This document shows, piece after piece, positions 22,691 through 33,778 of a stretch of DNA of 64,000 nucleotides. The stretch's first letter is position 1. Each line of letters starts with the position of its first letter. Origin of the DNA: Agarophyton chilense (Eukaryota > Rhodophyta > Florideophyceae > Gracilariales > Gracilariaceae); contig JARGXX010000138.1 of the NCBI GenBank assembly GCA_030374765.1, positions 1,488,001 through 1,552,000 on the forward strand, written 5' to 3'. The translations under genes were made by a program, and so were the position numbers. Below the pieces are notes generated by a model. That model was not told where the DNA came from and did no database searches. It saw only the letters and a program-made list of their open reading frames with translations.

Positions 22691-25600
22691 CCAAAGTTCT
22701 TTTCACACTTCTGTGTTTCGGCCACGGAGTCGTAGTCCATCGTCAGTTTCCCAGTGAACATAGTTAGTTGTAGTGCATCGGTGAGGCAGCTGTCTTTCTT
22801 TGTGAGTGGATCTGCGATGTTTGTGGTGCCAGGAATCCAAGATATCGTGTCGACGGCACCTGTTTGAAACTCGTACCTGATGGAGCCCACATCTCCGCGA
22901 ATCGACTTATCAATTGATAGTTTCTGAGCCGACATAGAACTGAAGAGATCCTTTGAGTCAACATAAATATGCAATTTAACCTTCACATTCAGTAGTTCAT
23001 TGTACACATTGCAGACTACCTTGCCGTCGTCGATGCCCTCTGCGGCGGCAAAAACGTCTGCTGCGGGAACACTGCGAACAGGACGCTTAGCCTTGTGAGA
23101 AATCCACGAGATAACATGATAAATGGACCCTTTTTGCATGGGACCTAGCAGAAGTCCAGTGACGACGCCTATCTGTCCTACATCGTCGATTCGAGATGCA
23201 TCAGAAAAGACAAGAATCGAAAGCTCGTAGTCAGAGTTATCTTTTGGGCGCGAGTACATTATGGTAGTGCCATGATTCTTCAAGCGACGAGTAATAGTTG
23301 TCTGTTCGACAAGGTGGTGAACTTGGGTCTGAGGCGCTTTCTGCTGGAGATAGCTTGCTTAAAATGCACAAATAGGAGAAGCAGTGGTTCCAATCCAGCC
23401 AATGGAGCTGTTGATAGATGCGTACGTAGCTTTCTCGATGGCGTTGATAATTTCAGAGCTTTCTTTGCGCCGATGTCTAGAGATCAGACACTCGCCTATC
23501 GCCTCAAGCTTGTCGTCGGCATTGGTTGCGATAGAAAAGTCCTCATTCTGGATTGTGTTGATTCCGAAATACCTCATGTGACCTGGTCCGCAGTTAACCG
23601 TGCCGAACTTGAACTTCTGATCAAAGGCTGAGAGAAACTGTTTGGCATGGTCTCCTACCCCTGCTGCCTTGAGGTCATCTACGACCTTGGCAACCAGAAG
23701 TGCTAGCTTTGCATCCTTTTTCTTGAAGAAAAGCTGGGGTATGTGCTTGGATTGCTCTAGTCCAAGTTCTGGCATCACGGCATCTGACTTTGATTGCCAT
23801 TTAGCGTTGGCGTTGACTAAGCCATACGCAGCAGTTAAAAGGAGCCACACATGTGTCGCACGCATGTGACTCTCAGCAGGTGGCTTCACATACACATCTC
23901 TTTGAGCAGCACCGGTCTGTAAGAATGCGGCTTTAACGTCTGCCTTATAAAGTGTCCAGCCAAAAAGAGATGCCATAGATTCTAGGATACGAAGCCCAGT
24001 CGGCGAGCAGGTGGCGCAGTCTTTGCTGAGGGTGTGTTTGAGAGCGTCTTCGTTTCCATGCGGCGCGATTCGGGCTTTCAACTTCAAGGATCCGTCGTCA
24101 TTGTGCTTGATCTTATAGAGCGTATGACTGTTGATGACGTTAGCTCCTTTAGGAATATCTCGAATGCAAACAACACGAGCGGTCTTCAGAAAGGTCTCTT
24201 CTTCCCGGGCATACTCATTGACGAGCGGGTATTGATCAAATCCTTGAGCTTGATGCCGCATAAAAGGCTTATTATTAAAGTGCTCTAGCATCGATGAGAG
24301 TACCGTGTCTTCAGTGCTAGTGACCTGTAGCCTAGCTTTCAGATTGCTGCTGGCAGCAGCAAGCGGGGCTTCGGTAGCGTCAGATGGTGTCCACTGTACA
24401 CTGTTCAGGTCTACATCGTTCTCAATGTCCCCATTGTCGTAGTGTATTGTCACTTTGCCGCTTTCGGCTCGCGAGTGTACCGCACCAGGGTATATCACAC
24501 CATCATCATCCCATAAAACATCAACTCGGTCACCAACAGCTGGGCTGTGATTGCGGTCATCAGAAAAGTCCTGAGAGTCTTCGGGTGTGACGTGCGACTC
24601 GTCCTTTCGGTCATCATCGGCGTTTGTCGAAAGCGTTTCATCATGAGCAGTGTCAGATAATACGGGCATGCACTCATCGAGAGTGTCAATTGCATCTTGC
24701 ACAACTTGAGCGAATGATGTCGGGGAGATGGCGGGGCGAGCATCTTCAATCGCGGCAGTAATGACTCGGCCATTGCTGCCAGGTACGGAAATAGAGCGGG
24801 CATGACGATCGACTGCGAGTACTGTCTTCGGTTCAGACCATCTGCCACGCTTCTCAGTATCTTTCTTTTGAAAGATTTCTACCGTGTCACCAGTGGCTAT
24901 CGGTACTTCGTCGGTCGATTTCGATCTAAGGATCAGTGCCAACTTGCGGCGGGCGTGCAGTTGGTCACGAGCGTCGATGACGTCCTGGGGAACAGCGGTG
25001 TCAGCTGGCTTTGTGTTGATCGGTTTGGTAAAGCCCTTTGCCAGTTCGAATGCGGACATGACATCGTTTCCATACAAGTCATTTGAGGTAGTGACTGCTT
25101 GATAGGCAGCAACCTCCGGGATGTAATCATCTCCGGCACTTTCTTTCAAGCGCAAGAACACCGATCGTATGATGTTGTGCTTTGACTCAATGGGGTTTTT
25201 GTGATGACGTTGCTTGGGAACAAGCTTAATCGGAATTCCGAGAGAGTCGGCATACGACTGGAAGTCACCGGAGGTAAACGCTTTGTCAGCAAGAAATGAG
25301 TCTGGGTACCAAAATTGCGAATTCCAGCATGATTCGAAGCCGATGACTGCCTCTTTGAGAGAGGTGGCTCTTACAACACGTGCGGCGGAGAACCGTGAGA
25401 CGAGGTCCATGCAATGAAAGACGCAGAGTTCTTCAAGGAACAAGTGGTCTACACACAGTATTTCGTTGAACTCTTTCAATAGAGAGCTAATGGATACTTT
25501 TCTGGATGGTTTCGGTAGCGAGGTGGAGTAGCATGCATTGCAGGTGCTCACGACATCTGAAAGATACTTGGCTACGACGTCGTTCCATAGGCCATTGCGC

Positions 25601-27198
25601 TCCAGAAACACCTTGTAGTCTGAGAACGCAGCATGTCCGCAAACGTGTTTGTGAACTTTGTCAAGCACGTGTTTGACACGAGGCCATGAAGAGTGGTTGA
25701 CAGACACTGCCGAGAGACATGACAGTGTAGAGCCGGAGTTGACCGATAAGCCGTTCTTTGATTGGGTCAACGGACGGAACCTGGATAGCTCTATAAACGA
25801 TAGAAACCGACGCTCGACAAGAGAGATAAGATCTTCTTCTCCATGAAAGGGGAACACAAGTGCGTTACGACCGATATGTTCGATGTTCGCTCGACTGGTT
25901 ACATTGCGACCGATCACCCATTGCGATGAACCATCGAGTACGAGGTGAGTTATACAAACTGTGTTACTGTTGTCGGTTATGGCATTCAGCACAATTGACC
26001 CTAGAATTTTGCGGGCGGGGCTTGCGTGCGTTCCGACACCATACTGCCAGCACGTGAATCCCCCAAGTGACTTCGGAATTGCATTGAGTGTCGGGTTGTG
26101 TGCCAGGCCATGGTGATCTGCTAGAACATTTAGTTCAAATAGACCGATTGCTGAGTATGGTGCACCGCTATCGACGAGCGGGCCGAGAAGAGTTGAGTCT
26201 TGCAGTGAACGATCAAGGTTTGCGTTGTTGAAGGAAAGGATTCCTCTTTCGTCACTTTCAGCCGATGCTGGTCCGGAGCCAGATACAGACGACGAAGAAT
26301 TTCCATTGCTGTTCGTTGAATGGGTTGAGTTTAATGGATGGTCGAAAGACTTCACACCGGGTGCCAGCGAACCGTCCGCGCGATGGTTTCGTTTCCAGTG
26401 ACCATATTTTCCGCATGTGTTGCTCGGATACTTCATTGTGGGTGATGTTCCAGACCTGTCGCGGTTTCCATTTCTACGGTTCTTGCTTCCCTGATGGGAA
26501 AGGCCGCCAGAGCTTGCACTCAGTGTGCTTTCGTTATTTTCGGAGATGTATGGGCGAGACTTGTCGCACTGCTTGATAACAGATGCTACAGAATTGTAGG
26601 TCACTGCACTGAAAAATTGGTCGTTTGTCGACTCGGCGCTCAGATTGGCCGCGGACGGAGCCGAAGCAGCCATGACAGATACACGTTGGACATCGTCGAT
26701 GGAAGAGTTTGAAATCAGCATTAGTGCAGTGATACAGTCAGGTAGCTTTGTCGTTGTTGATATGGCGTTAAACTTGGCAACTTGCGCGCTGAAGTGGGAC
26801 TCAAAGTTCTTCATGTTCTCGGATGCGCCACGACGGGTGTTCAAGAGTTGGTTAAATGCCTTATAGGCTTCGCTGACAACAGAGAGTGCATCTCGTTTGT
26901 AAATTTGACCGACCAGCAGGTCAACAGCACCTTCAACAACAAGCTGCTCATCAGTGATTCCGGAGCAGAGGTCTTTGGCGCGTCCGTAGAGCTGCGACTT
27001 GAGGCAAATTGCCTGTAGCTCGTTAGGAATTTTGTTATTGTTGTTAAGTGGAAGTGCTTTTTGGAACGTCTGCCACAATTTTACAGCATCGCGATATTCC
27101 TCCTGGTCTCCTTTGCCGTCAGTTCACGGCGGAGACTTCGAATCCCATGAGAATTTGGGCCGAGAAGGAAGAGTATGGGTTGCGGGTTGGGGGCCCAT
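22687..27198 (-). CDS. gag-pol coding region of copia-1
   Basis: The coding region starts 3 nt inside the 5' LTR boundary (ATG at 27196-27198) and spans Gag, protease, integrase, reverse transcriptase and RNase H. Most of it is one long open frame of over 1,200 codons. The N-terminal half carries the UBN2-like Gag segment with KSQLYGRAKDLC, a CCHC-like knuckle (NTCGKYGHW), then integrase and RT. The absence of a leader between LTR and gag start is shared with copia-2. Fossil rules apply: about two breaks, otherwise coding-competent in appearance. Confidence 0.8.
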
Positions 27199-27201
27199 AA
27201 C

Positions 27202-27444
27202 TAAGTATGATCGGAGTTAGATACAGGAATCTAAGCAGACAGTGTAGTCGAAGTACAGTCTGGTCGTCTTTACTCGTCTTTAACGGAGTGCAAGTTCTGG
27301 TATTTGTAGCCATGAGGTTCCATGCACAAGCGGTTGTCACGTAAGGTGAGACCGGGCGTCGTGTAATACAGGATTCAAATACAAATGGAGATGCATTGTA
27401 TATCAGCGCTTTCGATAGAGTCTACGAGAGTGTCTACATTCATA
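27202..27444 (-). repeat. 5' LTR of copia-1
   Basis: 243 bp, about five single-base differences from the other LTR. Flanked outside by GAAGC. Confidence 0.9.
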
Positions 27445-27449
27445 GAAGC

Positions 27450-28760
27450 AGACATCACCAGAAGGTATCAGGTAAATTGTCCTTTCTGAACGAGGGCGAT
27501 TGAATACGAGAGGGGAATCAGACCTGAAAAGTACGACACCCATACTCTCGTGAGTACCCAACATCCCAAGGTTTTCCTATGGTTGTCTACATCGATTCAA
27601 CAACCGCCTACAGTCAATTTTCCAATCCAGGCTGCCGCGCTACTTCCGTGGGTTGAAGACAGCAATCTCCGTGACGCAGTGAGAAACTGGCCGTTTTTCT
27701 TTGAACTGATACAGAATCACCAGTTTCCAATGCTTTGCCGACAACTGCCATCCTAATGCAAACGCGGTTTTCTGCTCGAACAGTGGAAAAAGCCAAAAAT
27801 GGTTCTGAGAGCCGTCGTCTAAGTCTATCTCTTATCGACCATGTCAACTGTTACTCTTTTCAAGAGTCTAGTGTTCATAAATATGGTTTATACGAAAGAC
27901 TTCCGCAAACTTATGTGAAACGATCCGAATACATGGCCCTAAAGAAAGCGAAAATCGTGTAGAATAACATCGGAGAAAACGAAGAAAGGCGGAGACGAGT
28001 GATGCGGCACGCTCCGTTGTCGATCATATCATAAAGCAGTATACAGTGATCGAAGACGAGGCAGGCATGCTTAACCCCTAAGCCTTGCTACTAGGAAAAC
28101 TGGTTTACATGTGAAACGGGATTCCTGGAAACGTGATGCACCATCGCATCCAGGAGACCGACGGTACAGTGGAGAATGTCAAGCACTTGAAGACCTAGGG
28201 TTTCGTCCTAAATTAGTCTGCAGAACCACAATCGTTTCTTTGAAGCAGGGGCAACCTGAAAAGAAATAGTTTGAATGATGATGGGAGATTGAGTTGTGAC
28301 TTTTCATCGGATTTTATTCCCCTCGACAAGAAGCTCTCCTTGGTGGAAATTCCTTCGTCAGGAGACAATCTCATATAGCAAGATTCTGGATTGCAATCGA
28401 TCGCAATTATCGATGAAAAGGCAAGCATTGTACTTCTTCCTTGGTGAGGACCTTAGGTCTGTATTACAATACCGTAGAAGAATTGCCTCCTGAAGTTCGC
28501 CAAAGTCGTTTATCTATTTTCAAGGAAAACAAGAATTTTTGGACGTGCATTACGCGAGTAACGATTTTCGAGCCATCATGGACTCTGGAACTTCTCGTGC
28601 AATAAGGCTCGAAAAAGTGTCAGTATCCCTGAAATGTTATGATTTTCAAGATCATACTGGGCAGGGACAGTTACTGGTATAATTACTACGTGAGCTATGA
28701 AATTTAACGACAGAAAACTTTCATCAGTACTTTGGTGATCATTGAGTCACGGGAGTACCA
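27450..28760 (+). other. Unrecognised region, possibly an old retroelement remnant
   Basis: Short plus-strand coding-like stretches occur: one with WVEDSNLRDAVRNW (27550-27756), one ending ERLPQTYVKRSEYMALKKAK (27735-27962), and a later DFRAIMDSGTSRAI (about 28560-28600). DSGTS resembles a retropepsin site, and the order would suit a gag-to-protease remnant, but no segment is diagnostic. Broken if so. Low confidence. Confidence 0.2.
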
Positions 28761-28767
28761 ATGAAGG

Positions 28768-31700
28768 TCAAACCCATGGAGACAACCCGGGAAACACAGC
28801 GCCGAGGACACGAAAAGCACGAGCCTCCTCAATGAGACAAGCATCATGAGCCTCTGCCGAAAACCCCTCGGTGCCTTTGAGGCCATCAAGTTTTTCCGAT
28901 ATTCTAGACATTGATCTTTGTGCATCAAGACTTCCATATAGGTCTCCATTCAATTTTCTTGCGACAGCATCAACTGCGGACTCTGGAAACGATCTTGAAC
29001 TCTCGACATCTTCAAAAAGATTCAGTCTGCCTACTTCTAAGGGATTCTATTCCTTCAGAACTTCAATTGGTGTAAGTGCCCATGTGAACATCGGGCCATG
29101 AAGTAGCACGTCAATGACTGTCAGCAAACATTCTTATTTGGTCTTAATATTTGCATGGTAACCTCACATGATCTTCGGAAGACTCCTTCCACACCAGCAA
29201 TTCCTACTACATCCACTATATCCCTGGTATGACGGAATGGTACCAGTTCAGGGGTTGTCAAAAGCTGTCCTTGCTCAAATGCTACTCCAAAGTCAATGTG
29301 AACGACTTCTGCCGTGCGCACATCCATTAAAATATTCGAAAGGTGTCGGTCCCGAGTCCAAGGATGAAACTTACAATTCTCATCACCGAAAAAGACCTGT
29401 AAGAATATAATTGATGCTGGAAAATTTTTCGGGACCTGGCCACTGCTCGACAAAGAAGTGACAAAACACTGGTTGGGTCTTTGGCCTGGCTGATCTTAAG
29501 TACTTCTTGACCCTCTGAATGTATCGACGCCCTTCATGTTAGTACTGTTTGAAACCCATCTACTGAATGGTGACGTGTGTGAGATCCTTTGGTTCGTATC
29601 TTTCGTGAAGAGATTTGCAAAAGAAAAGTTTTCCAGAGACAGAATTTTCGACAAGCACATCTTTTAGCTTCATATTGTTATCTACGAACTGCATTATTCC
29701 AGAAAAGGATGATATGGGTACAATCCTGTAATTGCGCATGGAAAGTCTCCGCGTTGCTGCCCTGCCATCACTTTGAAGGAGCTTATCAACAATCATAAAC
29801 ATTTCCTCCACTACGGCATCACGGCGTAGATCATCCATTACTTTCAAAAGCTCTGAATACCGGTGGCCATCTGATCCAATACAAGTAATGCTTCAAGGCC
29901 GGCTCAGACCTGCGTAAAACGTTGCATAGCGCTCAAAACTGTGAATTTAAGGGAGAGCTTCGAGATGGTCTTCTGAAAAGATGGGAAGAAAAACTATAGG
30001 AACGGGAACGTTTGTCAGCGTTCCTAATCTTTTTAGAGAATGCAATTTCAAATCTAATCGCTTCCCTTCTTGCTTCGCATCATGGTCGATTTCAGATAAC
30101 AATATGTATGCATCGCTGGCCGTTTTCATTACAGAGACTATAGATCTGTGGTGTTGGTAGAGAGGTTTTAGGATTCCTTCGGCAGCTTCCTCCTTTTCCT
30201 TTTCTCTTTTGAAAAATCGTGACTATTTCTCTTTGTCGGCATAAAGTCTTGTAGATTTTGTCAGAGCGAAGAGTTGCCACAAGAAATGAGCCGGAAATTC
30301 TGAAGCCATCGAAATGCTAGTACCAGTCAACATGCTTTGAAAGAGATTTGGACCCAAACCCTTAGAGATGTATAACCTAGATAAAAGCTGGGGAGCGAGT
30401 TGTGGCGGCTTGGACACAGGAATTTCGACGCATTTGTTTCCAGAGATGGCTAGACTACTGAGTATTAGCGCAGTTGAGATAGCATCTATCATAGCACCTG
30501 AATCCAGCGAGATTGCAACCATTCTGAACGCCATTTTCAGGTCTTGATTTGTTTCTGTACGAAGGCATGCGGCAAAATGTTCGTCAGCAAGCAGTTGCCA
30601 CTATCGGTGGGCATCGTTGAGCTTTTCCCGTCGTTCTCTTTCAATCCGTGCTTTCCTTTGTTCGTAATAGATCAAGCCGTCAGACAAATTCACCTTCTTT
30701 CGCCTCTTTCATTCTTTCAAACTTATCCTCTGCGGCTTTGAGTGATAGCCTAATTTCTTCGTATGTTCTACTCTTTCTGTAGATATATTTTTTATTTATT
30801 TGTTCATTCGAAAATGAAGCCACTGCCAGATGATCTCGAGCAGTAAGCTCTCGATTTCTGAGAGTATCATGCCCTGCTGCTAATCCTTTTTCCAGGTACA
30901 TTCTGTAAAGATCCATGGGCTCATGAGTCCTCATGTCCAGAGACCATTTTGCAGCTAAACAGCATGCCTCGACCCGGAGAAACTCCAAGAGAGGGTCCTC
31001 CTTAACTCTTGGAGACCATAAAACATATTGATATTTCATTTCCCCATCACTCTTTACGTCCGACCGGCGATCTCCATGTTAACCATACTGGTCGTTTGTT
31101 AGTATGCTCTTAACACCGTCCAATGCCTGCCTTCTGCAGCAAGAATCATGATTGGAATGCCATCTTAATCGTGCATCCTGTAGCTTCCACGCCACACTCT
31201 TCGATCTCTCTGCATCTTGTAAGAATGCTGTTTGCATTGTTCCAAGGCAAGAAGCTGCTCGGGCCCAACAACCAACTCAACCCTCCGAAAAAACAAGAGC
31301 AGAAGAGGCCGAAGCTGCAAAGGCTATATCAGAATTTTTTTTCCAGGCAGCTAAAAAGAACCACCGGGATTTCCATAGTTAATATATTTGCGTCAAATTC
31401 TTTTAGTAAAGGAAAGAATCCTTCTTGGTCTGTGGGTACTTGAGTGTTTAGCAGGCAGAATAGTAGCTCAGTTTCCGCCAGGGGCCCATGATCTACAACC
31501 TGAGAAGCGCTCCCATTATCTTGTCTTTTGCGACGCTGAATAGGAAACAAAATATTCTTCTCGAGGAGCCACTCGTTCTCCTCGATACGAACGGAGATTT
31601 TTTCATCTATTCTACCGTGCATCACAAACGGAGCGTTCACAGTTGGACTTGGAGCACATTTTGAGGATGCCAGCCAATCAAGGAATTCTATAAATCTGAG

Positions 31701-33220
31701 CTGTGCTGCGAGTCGATGCACTACTGGTGCTGAAGCAGAGGGAGTGTTCGCAACCAAATTAGTTAAGAGAGAATTCCTTGCCTTGGAAAAAGTATCAAAT
31801 GCATCCCCGTATCTTTTTGTTATAATGGAGTGCAGGATTTTGTAAATAGATTCGTGAATTTTTTCTCTATGTTTAGTTCTAGATACTAAACACTTTCCCG
31901 GGATCAGCTTTTTGGGGGGTTCCCATTGCTGAAGTTTCCAAGCAGCTGCATATCGCATCTCATTCAGTTGGTCAATGAGGGCACACTGCTTCGGAAACGA
32001 GAAGTTGTTATGCCCACGACTCATGGCTGGAACCCTTCGACGAAGTTTCTCCCAATAGGCACAGGCAATCTTCAATGTTCCTAATCCTGCAAAGCGCTTG
32101 AACCTCTAGATTTCGTGATTGAGATCAATATATAATTCATTGCCCATAGACCCGTATCTGAAAACCTGCTCCTCAGATTTCATAGCTCCATATCCATAAT
32201 AATCTTGCTCCATGGGCACTTCTAAAGCACATAATGCAAAGGCCCATTCATTATTAAAGGTAGCAATACTAGCGACCACCGTCTTCAAGTCCTTGCCGGA
32301 GTAAAAAGCAGTTCTACTATCTGGTTCACTGATGTGAATATTAACTTTGTGTACCAAAGGTCTCACCTGTGTCCTATCTTCTTCCAACTCCTCTTCAAGA
32401 AAAGCGTTTCCGTCTTAATCGGCTGAGTTCTTTTTCTTCGTTTTTGAAGAACGGCAAAGCTCAAGATGGGTCTTTTTCTGGCTGATGTGCAACAGCGCAA
32501 AGCGAATGGAAGTGAAATAAGCGTTGCTGCTCAACACCGCCGATGCGACTTCTTCATACGGAATTTCGAAGATGTAATAGCACGGATAAGTTTTATCAGT
32601 GTGTTGAAACCACTGAGAAACACGGTCTTTGAAGGCAACAGCAAGTTCAATTTGACACAACACGTCGAGCGCATGAACAAATAGTCGGCGCAATACTACT
32701 GGGGTTTTGGTATTACTCAGAACATTAATTCTTAACCAGTCATTGACGATGGAAAGACGCTTGGTGTCTAGATCACATATCGTATCCATGAGAATATATG
32801 GCATAATCTGACACGATACTTCATACGATGCAAAACATATTGATGAAAGCGCCTGCACTTCCTTCGACCTGCATGCCATAGTGAAAGCTGCAGAGAATGT
32901 TCGCACCCATTTCTCAAGACCTGACTGATGTGTAAAATCATTAGAAATACACGACCAGAGACGAACTTCCAGAATATCTGGAAGTTCTTTGACAGAAACC
33001 TCGTCTCCACTCCTAGGGTCCAGAAGAATCGCAAATGGTTCTTTCCTTACTAAGTCTGCGCCCCGGTTGCCTTCACAGAGAAAAGATATAGCTTTAAGAC
33101 GACCATCATTTGCAGCAAGAATAGAACGACCGTCTTCGGTGCGCAAAATGTTTTCAACGTTTCGAAGGCTGTCAGAGCTCAGAAAGGGTTCCAGAACTCA
33201 TTATATCTCGGAACAAGACA
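28768..33220 (-). pseudogene. ATM/Tel1-like PI3K-related kinase, decayed C-terminal half
   Basis: ATM phosphorylates checkpoint targets after DNA double-strand breaks. Minus-strand blocks follow ATM order: FAT region (about 33.15-30.2 kb; AYFTSIRFALLH, IHISEPDSRTAFYSG, PPQLAPQLLSRL, EFPAHFLWQLFAL), kinase N-lobe (TNVPVPIVFLPI), DDLRRDAVVEEMF and the hinge (29.85-29.56 kb), catalytic loop [11 protein letters not shown], metal site HIDFG and activation segment [20 protein letters not shown] (29.45-29.12 kb), and a FATC tail ending GLSPWV (stop at 28768). Lesions: in-frame stops at 32415-32417 (TAA) and 32106-32108 (TAG), both with homology continuing in the same frame; two stops near 29.54-29.57 kb; frame changes near 31.34 kb (an eight-base A run) and 29.13 kb; more elsewhere. 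The catalytic DRH, Asn and Asp remain. The N-terminal HEAT part is not in the window, so this is a partial, non-functional copy. Confidence 0.85.
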
Positions 33221-33778
33221 TGCTCATCTGGGTTCTACTCCCCACATCTTCGTATTTCCCAAATAGGACTCTGGCTGGAATATTACGATGGTAGTTCGGA
33301 GTTGAAGATATGGGCGTTGAGTAAACGTTCAGGAGCCCCAATGTGCCTAAGAGTTTCGCTGACTCTAGTAGAATTGCGTTTCAAGGCTCTTCATCAGGGG
33401 AATCACCTTGAACAAATGAATGAACGATTAGATGAGAGTTGTTCAGTGTGTCGAAACAGACTTCTTCGTCCTGATTTGTGACATGCATAAACACTATTGC
33501 ATATGAAATTACATCAGAAACTCGAGGAGCAGTCATGTACTCTTTGCATTTGAAAAAGTATCAAATACATCCCAATATCTCTGTGTTCTATTAAACTGCA
33601 GGATTTTGTATTTGCTTTCCCGACTCGCACTCTTTGGGCAGAATATCGCTGCCACTTCTCCGTGTGCACTCTACGACACGTGCAATGCAGACTGCGGCAT
33701 ACCGTGTGTACTCCGGTTACACTGAACAAGCACTGTTGCACTCGTCCAGCACTCTGTGAGCCCCGTGAAGACAAAACT
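33221..33778. other. Gap between ATM relic and Helitron relic
   Basis: No recognisable coding sequence on either strand. If the Helitron captured or was invaded by the ATM fragment, the junction lies here. Confidence 0.4.

Larger units (their letters stand above)
22433..27444 (-). mobile_element. Ty1/copia element (copia-1), nearly whole
   Basis: A 5.0-kb element with 243-bp LTRs at both ends and the 5-bp target duplication GAAGC (22428-22432 and 27445-27449). The LTRs differ at about 5 of 243 positions (about 98% identical), so it is young. On the minus strand it carries gag (CCHC knuckle near 26.4 kb), protease (VDSGAPYSAIG, about 26.2 kb), integrase (about 25.7-25.0 kb), reverse transcriptase (about 24.1-23.5 kb; YKADVKAAFLQTG) and RNase H (about 23.3-22.7 kb). 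Order PR-INT-RT-RH defines copia. About two breaks are visible; otherwise it looks whole. A purine tract (22676-22690) lies beside the 3' LTR. Confidence 0.9.

Noticed and set aside
29513-29563. Possible 51-bp intron in the ATM relic (GT donor, TACTAAC branch-like motif, AG acceptor) that would remove two stops
   Set aside because: Removing it makes the segment much shorter than in other ATM proteins, while the unspliced length fits. The frame-keeping acceptor is not the best one, and other stops in the gene cannot be explained by introns.
32106-32417. Reassigned stop codons (alternative genetic code) as an explanation for in-frame TAA and TAG in the ATM relic
   Set aside because: The peroxidase, gypsy-2 Gag and the copia-1 frame are long and free of internal stops, and they end normally. 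Decay explains the data better.
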